From Ostrinia nubilalis (Eukaryota; Arthropoda; Insecta; Lepidoptera; Crambidae), in assembly GCF_963855985.1 (NCBI RefSeq), contig NC_087100.1:7227001-7291000 (forward strand): DNA of 64,000 nt. Reading direction: 5' to 3'. Shown here one piece after another: positions 43,964 to 53,970 of the stretch. The translations under genes were made by a program, and so were the position numbers. Within the stretch, counting starts at the first letter, position 1; the number at the start of each line of letters is the position of its first letter. The notes under the pieces were generated by a model that had not been told where the DNA came from, did not search any database, and saw nothing but the letters and a program-made list of their open reading frames with translations.

Positions 43964-45799
43964 TAGGTGTACCAGAATCTCATGGCAAATAGGGAAAATA
44001 AACTTTGTTGAGAGCAATACTGGGGAAATTGGAATAAACGATCTTGATACTATTTAATTTTTTACTTTTATGACTTTAATATTAATGAACATGAAGTACG
44101 AATATACATTTTAGGTAGGTATGAGTATGAAGAATGTTGTTATAAATATTATAAATAAATCGTATATTACTTAATCTTAAAGTAACTAATTTTATTATGC
44201 ACCATACTTTTAATTAACTTATCACTTCATTCAGAACTAGAAAACGACTCTAAGAACTCCACTTGCATTTCTTGTTCTTCAATAGATGATCAAGATAAAG
44301 AGGTATTGTAAATAAATTGCTCTTCCAGCATTTCAATGGAGAAGTTCCTGATGTTAAAAACACTATATTTCTCTGAATGGGATTAAAATTATATACCAAA
44401 ACTAAAAAGACGGTGAAGTTTTTTTTTAAAATCGATCTAGAAATGTCTGGGAAATTAACTATTTAAATTACCTACATACTTATTTTAGCGTGGAATTGGA
44501 ACAGGCGGTGCCGTTCTTTTTGAATAAATGGCCAGGTCTGGGATTTTTAAAAAAAGGTTACAAAATTTTACTAAGAGAGAATCTTGAGTGACTTAAAAAA
44601 ATAGAAATAGATTTAAAAAAATATGGATCTGTCAACAGCACTGGATCAGGGGTGATTTACTGTTTGTACCCCAAATGACTGTCGTGCGTGAATACACCGA
44701 TCAAAACGGCGTGAATAGTTATGCGCAACTTTCTTTCACAATTATTATTAGTTTTACCACAGAATAATAATAAGTACTACGTACAGAAGTTTTACTTCGC
44801 GAAGGTATTTAAAAAAATGTATGCTCAATGTCATTAACAATACGGTGTAATTTAGCCTGTCTCAAGAGTCAAGCACCATTTTGTTGACAAACGTCAGTGA
44901 TCGGCACTGCGCCGAAGCTATAGGGCTGACTTCGGTAAAATGATGTGACGTGAGGTGCCAAACTGCGGAAAATGGCGGAGGAAATACATGTTTTAGCATG
45001 AATTATCATGAATAATATTAACTACTTATTTACCTCTCAGTGTCTTGAGGCAACTTAAAAAAGTACATTCTGTGTTTTTATTATTATTTAGGCAGTTAAA
45101 TACTGCATAGTATTTAGTACACCATTTTCTTTATTTTCTTCCATCATACACAAGAATACGCGTGCGTGAGTCAATGTTCGCTCGTATGTGAAGCCTTGTC
45201 GAATAGTATCCTGTAGGTGGGCCATCGTGCGTGTTTTGTTTTCGATGTAAACTCGCGGAGATGAACAGGCCTGGTTTTACTTTATAATATATTTATTTCA
45301 AGTTTATTTAAAAGAAAAAAATTGGAAATTTCTCCATTATTCAATCTTGCTTGATGAAATCTTTTTCAATTTTCTTTACATGGTCATAACATTTTCCACT
45401 GCACCAATTTGTGAGATATACCTGAAAACATCGATAAAGCAGCTATTAAGTAAGAATAAAAAAACATAACCCTCCTTCTGACGCAGTTGGGTAATAAGCT
45501 AAATGTATCAAACATTTCAGTCCAACTCACTGTCAACTCGACGGCGTGTTTAGAATCAAAGATTGACTTTGAATTATGCCTTATTTTACAATTCACATTG
45601 AAAACAATATGACTTACTTGAACTTTTTCGACTTTTTCACAAAAATAACAAATAGTCAAGAAGAGATTACAAAATTTTTGCAGCGACTGACAGATTTCAT
45701 AATTTTCTTTGACAGGTGACAATTAAACCATAGACAATTGCCATATGAAAAACACACTTTTCCAATATTTTTGTTTGCCATGAGATTCTGGTACACCTA
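43964..45799. mobile_element. TA-flanked DNA element inside mariner copy 2
   Basis: 1836 bp. Ends are perfect inverted repeats of about 26 bp starting TAGGTGTACCAGAATC; TA is duplicated (43962-43963, 45800-45801). Excision in silico restores the copy 1 context (CTTGC TA then TGCCTATGG). TA target and TIRs fit the Tc1/mariner superfamily. No transposase motif recognised; the only sizeable frame (45384-45722 minus, 112 codons) has a CYFC pair but no known domain. Probably non-autonomous. Confidence 0.85.
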
Positions 45800-46076
45800 T
45801 ACTGCCTATGGCCTCAGCTATCTGTCACAGCTTAATTCGCTGATCTCTAAAGCAAGATTTTTTAAAGGAGAACAACCATTTTGGGCCCAAGTTTGTACAG
45901 AGTTGTACATTGGTAGGTTTTTGATATTATATTACGCATACATTAGGGAGTATTTTACGGTAAAAATGATAATTTTAACTGATGTCGTAAGTCGTATACA
46001 ATAATAAAAACGAATTAATGATTTAATCTAAGATAACGTAAAATGGAACGTTAAAAGTCAATCGATTAAAGACTCA

Positions 46077-46227
46077 ATACACTATACTGTCCCACCAAAC
46101 TCATTGACAGGGGGGCGCCACCATCGTTCAACTATATAGTTTCTAACATGGCAAAAATCGGAACCAGCGATCCGGTATTGACGGTGGCGCCCCCTGTCAA
46201 TGTCACGGGTGGGACAATTCAGTGTAT
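46077..46227. repeat. Palindromic MITE-like unit 1
   Basis: Inverted ends: ATACACTATACTGTCCC on the left, and ATACACTGAATTGTCCC read inwards from the right. Next inside, TTGACAGGGGGGCGCCACC pairs with GGTGGCGCCCCCTGTCAA. The centre has AACATGGCAAAAATCGGAAC. A second unit lies at 46399-46540. Confidence 0.8.
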
Positions 46228-46250
46228 TTGATCTTTAAGAAGGTTTGTAC

Positions 46251-46319
46251 TGACAGATGACAAAACTAAAATGATTGAATGAATTAATGAATGAAAATAA
46301 TTCGTTTTGTCATCTGTCA
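46251..46319. repeat. Inverted repeat between the twin palindromes
   Basis: TGACAGATGACAAAAC pairs with GTTTTGTCATCTGTCA around about 37 bases rich in AATGAATTAATGAA. Origin unknown. Confidence 0.7.
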
Positions 46320-46398
46320 ATGCAGCAATGTCACTTGCGAATCACAGATGAGACCACAGATTAGAGAGTATGTCTAAAGGATCTATAGATGACCCACG

Positions 46399-46540
46399 CT
46401 GAACTGTCCCACCAAACTCAATGACAGGGGGGCGCTACCATCGTTCAACTATATGGTTTCCAACATGGCAAAAATCGGAACCAGCGATCCGGTATAGACG
46501 GTGGCGCCCCGCTGTCAATGTCATGGACAGGACAGTTCAG
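46399..46540. repeat. Palindromic MITE-like unit 2
   Basis: CTGAACTGTCCCACCAAAC to GGACAGGACAGTTCAG, nearly identical in its core to unit 1 (CGGAACCAGCGATCCGGTAT in both) and in the same orientation, with a few substitutions and one inserted base (CCCCGCTGTC). Confidence 0.8.
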
Positions 46541-47289
46541 TATTTTGGAACTATAAAGGATGAGACTGTTGCGAATGCTTGTTGAATTGAATTAAAACGA
46601 ATTAAAAGAAGAAGAAGAAATAAAACTATCGATTAATAACATTTTATGCTATTTCTAACGGATTCTGCTTGCGATTTGGGTAACTGACGACTGGATTTTG
46701 TATAAAAGTAACATTTTTTCTAGTTTTTTCTAATTTAGTTTTCTCGAGAATGACATTAGTTAGCAACCTCAAATAAACACAATAATAAACCTAGTTTATG
46801 AAGGCATAAAAACGACATAAAATTTGTAGCTGTACAAATAACTTAGTACTGGGCCCAACGCTTCATAGAAAGTGGTTGTTCTCCTTTCATTATTTTTATC
46901 ATTAATGGCGAAATCTGGCCGCCCTGACTTGCGGTCATCTTTTAGAGACTCCCTGCCATGCTTGAACTATCGGATCCAATCTTTCATGATGGCAAATGAA
47001 GGCCCAGACTCCCTATAAAATGTAGACATCTCTTCAAATGTTACCGTCAGCGTTTTGTTCCTCTTTTTGAGGAATTTTTTGACAACTGTGTACTTCGATT
47101 TCGTACATTGCGCTGATGACTGAGACATGATGATGTTTACGGATTAATTACTAAAAGCCTGATGACGCTAATGAAATGAAACTTTGTGCATATACTAAGG
47201 AGGTTATTGACAAATTAATTAAATTTAGCGCGAGTCAATAATAGCACTTGAAGATACTTAGGCTCAAAACTTTTCAGCCGCCCCTCGTA

Positions 47290-48172
47290 TATCCCGAACC
47301 ATCGTAGTTCGGTGTCGTACCTGAATTTGAATGAGCCCTTTTTGCTAACAACGTGCAAGTTGCTCGACAATCGACACGTCTAAGACAAGGTGTGGGATAC
47401 ACGTGGTTGCATTTTTTTTAAATGGCCATCCACGCTACAAGCCATCCCTCTAAAAATCAAGATTTCGTGCCATCTTCATCTACCATTGCCAATGGCGCCA
47501 AGCTATCTTCACCAGGTCATCGGTCCATCGAGCAGGGATCCTACACTTTTTTTTTTAGAATCATGCAATACTTTTCCGTTCACATTAAATATCAAGACAC
47601 ATAATTTAATGATCTGTGTAATGTTTTAACGCGATAGCTTAATGCGTCTACTGAATCCTTTCCTCTTATATTCGAACCGTCGTAGTTCGGTGTCGTACCT
47701 GAATTTGAATGAGCCCTTTTTGCTAACAACGTTCAAGTTGCTCGACAATCGACACTTCTAAGACAAGGTGTGGGATACACGTGGTTGCATTTTTTAAATG
47801 GCCATCCACGCTAGAAGTAAGCCTCTAAAGATCAAGATTTCTTACTTTAATCATCCACCATTGACAATGGTGCCAAGCTATCTTCACCAGGTCATCTTTC
47901 CATCGAGCAGGGAGAGCAACTTTATTTTTTGGAAATTATGCAATAACTAATACTTCTCCGTTCACATTAAATATCAACACACAATCATAATCTAATTATC
48001 TATGTAATGTTTTAACGCGACAGCCTAATGCGTCTACTGAATCCCTTCCTCTTATATCCCGAACCATCGTAGTTCGGTGTCGTACCTGAATTTGAATGAG
48101 CCCTTTTTGCTAACAACGTGCAAGTTGCTCGACAATCGACACGTCTAAGACAAGGTGTGGGATACACGTGGT
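47290..48172 (+). repeat. Tandem repeat array, unit ~380 bp
   Basis: CGAACC(A/G)TCGTAGTTCGGTG begins units at 47295, 47673 and 48060, giving periods of 378 and 387 bases. The third unit stops at CACGTGGT (48172). Each full unit contains TTGCTCGACAATCGACAC, AATGGCCATCCACGCTA, AGCTATCTTCACCAGGTCAT and AATGCGTCTACTGAATCC. The array was interrupted by mariner copy 2, with an earlier partial unit at 42970-43155. Short open frames inside are not conserved between units. Confidence 0.85.
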
Positions 48173-48814
48173 AGCTTGTTACACTAGTTAGCTAATTCAA
48201 AGTTGGCTTTGCCGAAGTTGTAACTAACTTGTAACTGTTGTGGAAGTAAGGCAATAAATTAAACAGGATAGTACTATGTGTATTTCTAGTTCTGTAGCTT
48301 GTTGAATAAATTAAGCGCAATATTATCACTTAGGTAACAAATGAGAACAACTGTTTACGTAGAGTATTATAAGGTAAACATAAAAAAATTAAGTCAAACA
48401 TAAAAAAAAAGATTTATTTGCCTAGTGCATATTTGAGCAAGACAATATCGTTCGCAGAAGTCGTCATTTCTTTTTGTATTCAAATCATCTTACTCTACCT
48501 AGTGAAATTTAACTATTCTTATTAATAACCTCATTCTCGTTTATAAATATATCCACTCTGCTCTGCTGAACATCAGGCAACATGAGTTATAAGAGCCTCC
48601 TCCTTTTTTGAAGTCGGTCAAAAATGAAAATAGATTCTTCAGGATTTATCTCTAAATAATTATAATACTTGCAATCAAGTCGTTCCGCGTAATAGAAGAG
48701 AGCACTGAACTAAATCCACAGCTTCCACTGCCGCGGTCAGAACTTTCATTTCAACTTAGATAAACTATTTCGTTGCAAATGTTATTACTGAGAAAACAAT
48801 TCCCTCCCAATTTA
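48173..48814. other. No gene recognised
   Basis: AT-rich. CCTCCTCCTTTTTTGAAGTC at 48596-48615 is the complement of the head of the repeat at 31160. Nothing else recognised. Confidence 0.5.
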
Positions 48815-48957
48815 GGGCGTCTGCACACGGCGCTTTCTGCATCCAGTTTCCAGTCGCACAATGGGATTAGATCTAATTGTATAAAGATAGGGTGCAACGT
48901 CTCTTCGGCGTCATGAATATGCGACCGCTTCGATGGAAGCGTCGTGTGAGGGGGGCC
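48815..48957. mobile_element. PIF/Harbinger-like MITE, TTA target duplication
   Basis: The left end GGGCGTCTGCACACGGCGC and the right end read inwards, GGCCCCCCTCACACGACGC, are inverted; TTA flanks both (48812-48814, 48958-48960). 143 bp, no coding capacity. Confidence 0.7.
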
Positions 48958-48960
48958 TTA

Positions 48961-49769
48961 GACCACATGCATAAGCGGAGCTGAGTACGGAGCTAACAGG
49001 ACGTGAGCTAGTTTCAGATGCACGTTATGTTCGAAGCACTTAGAGAAAAAAGTACCTACTACTCGGCAACATGTTAAAAAAATAACGAAACATTTCTCAA
49101 ACCTAGGTAGCGCTAGTCCCAGCACGTTTTCACGCACTCTGTACCCGCACTAGGTAATAAGTACCAGCGCAAAATATTAACCGCTTACTAGCTTTTGTAG
49201 TACAGAAAGATATGTAGGTAATTCTTGAAATAACTTCCTTACAAATAAACTCACAAATGAAAGCCTAATTTGTGTGTTAAAACCTATCTTAACAAAATTG
49301 CAGACATAGAAAACAATAATGTTTACGATTAACACATGTATAAGTCAGACTTAGTCCTCCCACGCCCTGCTTCACGCCCCGCGCTAAGCTCCGCGTATGC
49401 ATGGACGCGCACTTACTTAATTGACTTTGGAACGGCGCTTCCAGCGTCCGGCATGCCGGACATCCGCGTTAACTGCTGGCCAAATTGTTTCAACCAGCAG
49501 CAAGCGACACCATCCCTTATCCCCTAGTTATTAAGAACGAAACGCCAATCCAAAACGTAATGGACATGCATCCTTTTGTTTCATTTTACGAAGGATGAGT
49601 TTTTCGTTTTGCGCCCGCTTCAGTTATTACGTAGTTTTGAATTTCTGCGTGCATCTGTGGGACTGGACATTCAGAGAAGTATGTGAAGAGAAATGAAATT
49701 GTTACATTTTAATGCATGAATCTTCCAAAAACTGTTCATTTTACACAACTCTGCTCGCTCTATTAGTTA
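48961..49769. other. No gene recognised; possible further decayed MITE
   Basis: CCACATGCATAAGCGGAGCT (48963) has a loose inverted counterpart AGCTCCGCGTATGCATGG at 49387, which might bound another old MITE. The open frame at 49336-49527 is within this and not recognised. Confidence 0.35.
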
Positions 49770-49777
49770 CAGAGTTC

Positions 49778-50726
49778 TAGTGTCCGACCGAATTTTCGGT
49801 TTCGGTTTCGTTTTCGGTTGAGTTTCGGTAAAAACACGAGTTTCGGTTTAGTTTCGTTTTCGGCGGCAAACTTGCCGAAACTACGACCGAAACCGAATGT
49901 GCATTTGGGAGTTTCCGCGCTGTTATCGGTCATGTTCGGCGCGTTGAATGAGTAAATGAATCCGATCAAAGCCAATGTCGTGATTCGCTCGCTTGTTTGT
50001 TTGCTGTTAGTTTTGTTTTGTTGTGGTATCGAGTTTTCGAGTGATTTATTTTGAATTTGCTAAGTTTTATCTCGTTTTATGTCGTTATAACATAAGAGCG
50101 GGTAGTATAAACATCAAAAAAAATATTCAATTTGACTGATAAAAGTATAATCAAGTTTAATGTAACCTATAAATTTTTTTTTGGTTCGCAAATTTCATGA
50201 TATACCTACGTAAACAAACATTAGTTAGGTAAGTTATTAATGACTATAGAGCATTTCATGGTGATAATATTATAGATTCAGAGTTTCAAAGTTCATTTTA
50301 GTATTTATCACCAAGGTATCCAAGTGGCAGTACAGTAGATACTAACTTACGTACCTACTACCAATTTTAATTTGAGAAATTATTAAGGTAAAATACCCGA
50401 CCTAGGGACGGGTTATGTAGATGTCCTGAATATTGCGAGTAATTGAAAAAAATCTAGCCTATAAATCCTTCTTTTTCTTTTTTAATACATAATTTGATAC
50501 CTTTTAGAGTAAAAAGGCGCTTTATATGTTCAATTTTAATGCAATTTAAAGAGAAAACAATAAATACTGACTAATTATAATAACGTTTTCTTTATTTTTC
50601 CCTCAAAATATGAGCCTTGTAAGGAAGTTTCGGTTTCGGTTTCGGTTTCGGCCGAAATGGACACCGTTGCCGAAATTCGTTTTCGGTTTCGGTTTCGGTC
50701 GTAAAACTAGTTTCGGTCGGACACTA
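49778..50726. mobile_element. Non-autonomous hAT-type element with 8-bp duplication
   Basis: 949 bp. Inverted ends TAGTGTCCGACCGAA; perfect 8-bp target duplication CAGAGTTC at 49770-49777 and 50727-50734, the hAT signature. Both subterminal regions are full of the hexamer TTTCGG/TTCGGT (49790-49920 and 50626-50715), which may be transposase binding sites. No BED or hATC domain frame; the centre is AT-rich. Intact ends and duplication suggest it could still be mobilised in trans. Confidence 0.9.
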
Positions 50727-50734
50727 CAGAGTTC

Positions 50735-51429
50735 ACATCAAAAGAATAATTGCTACACACTTCTGAATTATTGACTAAGTAATATTTAGTGTCTTCACTC
50801 TTTTATAAAACAGCTTATCCAGCTCCAATTATATACGCCAACAAGCAAACGTGTGCAAAAAACACGCAGTCATCATCATTTCCCGGGACCACAATAAAAA
50901 ACCAGGGTAAACAATTCAAAACGTACGCACCAAAACATTCGCCCATTTTTCAGATCGCAAATAACGCTATGTTAAATACAAGCAACGTAAGGGTTGTGTC
51001 CAAGCAAAATTTATAGCCCAGGACATTTTATTTTGTTATCCTAGAGCTATAAACAAATATTCGAGGAAGGCAGCGAAATAAATCTTGAACTAAAGTGAGG
51101 AAGAGAAGAAAATGCTGGCATCAAGTTTCAGACATGATAAATCACATCCATCCTCCATGGGTAGCCTCTTGGTTGCCAGTGACATACATAATAGAATAAA
51201 AGAGAGACAGAAAAAGATGCATTCATTTTATTATAACGCAGTGACTCATAGACGCGTGACTGAACGTGTTCTATAAATTCTGTATATAAAAAAAATTGGT
51301 TACCAGTGATATATGAGTAGGCATAATAAGAAAAAGAAAGACAAGAAAGATTTCATTGACGCAGTAGTCTCACAGACAAATCACAGGAATGTTTTCTATA
51401 ACTATGTATTCTGTTTATAGACCTGTGTA
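50735..51429. other. No gene recognised
   Basis: Short open frame at 50789-51016 has no recognised content. Confidence 0.5.
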
Positions 51430-51616
51430 TCTAAATATTGTGTATAACTCAAAGGTGACTGACTGACTGACTGACATAGTGATCTATCAACGCACAGCCC
51501 AAACCACTGGACGGATCGGGCTGAAATCTGCCAAGAAAGGATTTTACGAAACTCCACCTCTAAGGTGGTAAAACGGGATCCACGCGTACGAAGTCGCGGG
51601 CGGCCGCTAGTTTTGT
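51430..51616 (+). repeat. GATCCACGCGTACGAAGTCG-type repeat, copy 2
   Basis: GTGTATAACTCAAAGGTGAC, repeated GACT, then ATTTTACGAAACTCCACCTC, TAAAACGGGATCCACGCGTA and GTCGCGGGCGGCCGCTAG. Same family as 31160-31415, with a different central part (CACTGGACGGATCGGGCTGA). Confidence 0.7.
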
Positions 51617-52648
51617 ATAGTATAGCTCAAGTGGTTTTCACGAAAAAGAAGAAGGCATTATAAATGCTTTGGTAAATAAAAACGACAATGTCCATCATCA
51701 AAAAATAAATTACGACTTGATCAAAAATGAATTTCACTCTGGAGAGATGCAAAGATTCAATCGGAGTTGACTGACAATGTTCCCAAATACTTTAATTTAT
51801 CACAAAGCTTCAATTCTTAGAATTGATTGAAGCACAAAAAATGATGAGGCGATTATTCGTGGAATACTTGAGAGTCGAATTTATGAGAAAAAGTGTATTT
51901 GTTGAGTTTGCGTTTAACTTTTCATTACTTACCTACGAAACTGTTTCCACTACTGTTTATTCTTAAGGGCAAAATCATTTAGGAATGTATAGTTTGGTTG
52001 GATAACATAATTTGAAAGTCATTAATAATAATGCAATTGCAATAATAAGTTATGCAAGAAAAATATATGAACATAATTAATAAAAAGATAAGAAAAGACA
52101 CACACTTTAAACCTATTAGCTAGCTCCATAATGTTTACAACACAATGAAATTGCTACAAGTAAATTGTAAGAATAGGTACCTAACAAAGGCACTGAAAAA
52201 GATTGTATCGTTTTCATTGCTTCAAAGTGTAAGTCTATAAATATTTCTTAAATAATAATAACTTTGTGTTTTTAAAACTAAAGGAAAATATTGTATACCT
52301 AATGATGCATTACTTCTATTTTAATGAAAACATAAACATTGTTCTACAATGAAAAAGTTTTCTTTAGATCTCAGAAGAAAACAAACATTTTTCTCTACCT
52401 AAAGAAATGTTTTTCTATTTTTCAAAACATTTAGTCCATTTTAAAGCTGTTATCGACATTCATCGGATGTTTTTCATTCGATTTGTCGACTGCACAACTT
52501 CATGCTCAGTCAGTCGGTATCGGTTTTTACGATTTGTATAAAAAATACAAGATACGTTTTTGTGGACGTGTCATTTCTGATTTTTCGAAACAGTGTTCTA
52601 TCCTTTAAAACGAGGTACGAGAAGCAAGGTGTACTATATGTACTCGTA
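51617..52648. other. No gene recognised
   Basis: AT-rich, no supported feature. Confidence 0.5.
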
Positions 52649-52838
52649 TATGTTACGGTCAAAGTGATAAATGTAATAACCGGCGATTATTCATAATTTT
52701 CAATTTATCACATTAACCGTAACATTATCACTTTTAAATGTTATTAATTTATCACTTTTACCGCGACTGTCGGTAATTATTCATAATAACCGGCGATTAT
52801 TCATAATTTTCACATTTATCACATTGACCGTAACATAT
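52649..52838. mobile_element. MITE with duplicated inner unit
   Basis: The left end TATGTTACGGTCAAAGTGAT and the right end read inwards, TATGTTACGGTCAATGTGAT, are inverted repeats. The sequence AATAACCGGCGATTATTCAT with following AATTTTCA occurs twice in direct orientation (52675 and 52786). Flanks are TA-rich, so the duplication (possibly TA) cannot be fixed. About 190 bp, no coding. Confidence 0.75.
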
Positions 52839-53763
52839 ACATATACCTATAAAAATGTTAGTGCTTAGTAACTCAAGTTTTATGTTACCTCCTCAGATCA
52901 TAGAAAGGAGTTAGGACTTCGCTCATTAAATTTTGACAAGAATATGAAGTAACACATATACTATGATGAATAGTGTAGAAGCAGATAACGACATATGAAG
53001 CTGTATTATCTTAAAGATTTGTAAGAGATATGATTGTGCAAAAAAAACGCTGTCGATTGCTTTTAAGTTACTCGTAAAATGACACAAAAATATTAGACAA
53101 ACAATATTTTAACCGTAATTTTCCTCAGTCACTCATCTTCGCATTTTATAAACAACAAAAACAATCACAACATCATCATAATCGCAGCAACCTTCATGAT
53201 CCTGAAATTACATTATTATTTTTACTTTTAAAGCGGTATCAAAACATAAGGGACCTTTTATTATCGAGTTAGGACTACCGTCCGACCCTTGATGTCGGGC
53301 ACCAGTTTATTGGATTAGGATAATTTACTGTTTGTCAGACCGTACAGCGTAGAATAGACTGATAATAAAGGATTTTCGTTGGAGCAGGTAACTTAAATAA
53401 AGAAACAAGTGAAGCACTTTTTATTTTTAGGACGACCCTTGCGAATGATGACGTCAACTGATCGCGGGATTTTCTCGGAATCTGCGTGCTTCACAGCTTT
53501 AAAAAAATTGTTCTTCTCGGATGGACGCTCACGACTTTCTAGCAGGCAACGTGAAACACATCAGAAACAAAATAAGGCAAAATAAAGACATAATTATGGC
53601 TCACATAAAGTGAATTATGTCATCATTCATAATGTTCGCATGCAAACTGTTATTATTGAGTACCAACTTACTTCTACTTATCACGGAATTTTATCCAGTG
53701 CAACAATTTTCTTAAACAGTTTATTGTTCAGTGCCTATTACGTCATTTTACACATTCTACATT
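52839..53763. other. No gene recognised
   Basis: No exon, RNA or repeat boundary supported. Confidence 0.5.
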
Positions 53764-53970
53764 GGCCGCTGGGGCAGGAAAGTTCTTGAGTGGCGACCAC
53801 GAGCTGGAAGACGTAGCGTGGGCAGGCCTCCCACTAGGTGGACCGACGACCTGGTGAAGGTCGCGGGAGGTACCTGGATGCAAGCGGCGCAGGACCGGTC
53901 TTTGTGGAAATCCTTGGGGGAGGCCTTTGTCCAGCAGTGGACGTCTTTCGGCTGAAACGAACGAACGAAC
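53764..53970 (+). mobile_element. RTE-clade LINE 3' tail with GAAC-repeat end
   Basis: Encodes GRWGRKVLEWRPRAGRRS, VGRPPTRWTDDLVKVAGG and SLGEAFVQQWTSFG followed by TGA, then (CGAA)n. This is the intact C-terminus of the RTE polyprotein family also present at 4672-4914. It is 5'-truncated. ACATT(GG) occurs on both sides, a possible short target duplication. Confidence 0.9.

Larger units (their letters stand above)
45864..46887. mobile_element. GGAGAACAACCA-ended element inside mariner copy 2
   Basis: About 1.02 kb. The left end AAAGGAGAACAACCATTTTG and the right end read inwards, AAAGGAGAACAACCACTTTC, are inverted; GGGCCCAA occurs near both ends. Copy 1 shows the empty site (TTTAAATTTTCATTATT). 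Target duplication ambiguous because of A/T runs. The interior holds two copies of a palindromic repeat (46077-46227, 46399-46540) and a hairpin between them. No coding capacity. Confidence 0.75.
43235..47127 (-). pseudogene. Mariner transposase remnant, copy 2
   Basis: Starts at ATG 47127-47125 (MSQSSAQCTKSKYTVV) on the minus strand and retains ESGPSFAIMKDWIR, then the same in-frame TAG as copy 1. It is then broken by two transposon insertions and a small deletion, resuming to the EGD-stop end near 43235. Clearly dead. Confidence 0.85.
43156..47287 (-). mobile_element. Mariner-like element, copy 2, split by two insertions
   Basis: Left end CGAGGGGCGCGGCTGAAAAG (two extra bases versus copy 1) and right end matching copy 1; TA on both sides (43154-43155, 47288-47289). 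Removing the insertions at 43964-45799 and 45864-46887 leaves about 1.27 kb colinear with copy 1. It has a 20-bp deletion around 43483 relative to copy 1. It lies inside the 380-bp tandem array. Confidence 0.9.

Noticed and set aside
47390..47629. Overlapping frames in the tandem array
   Set aside because: Not conserved in the next unit, which has indels in the same place.
49790..50715. TTTCGG runs as an interstitial telomere block
   Set aside because: Insect telomere repeat is TTAGG; these hexamers lie inside a hAT element with TIRs and target duplication.
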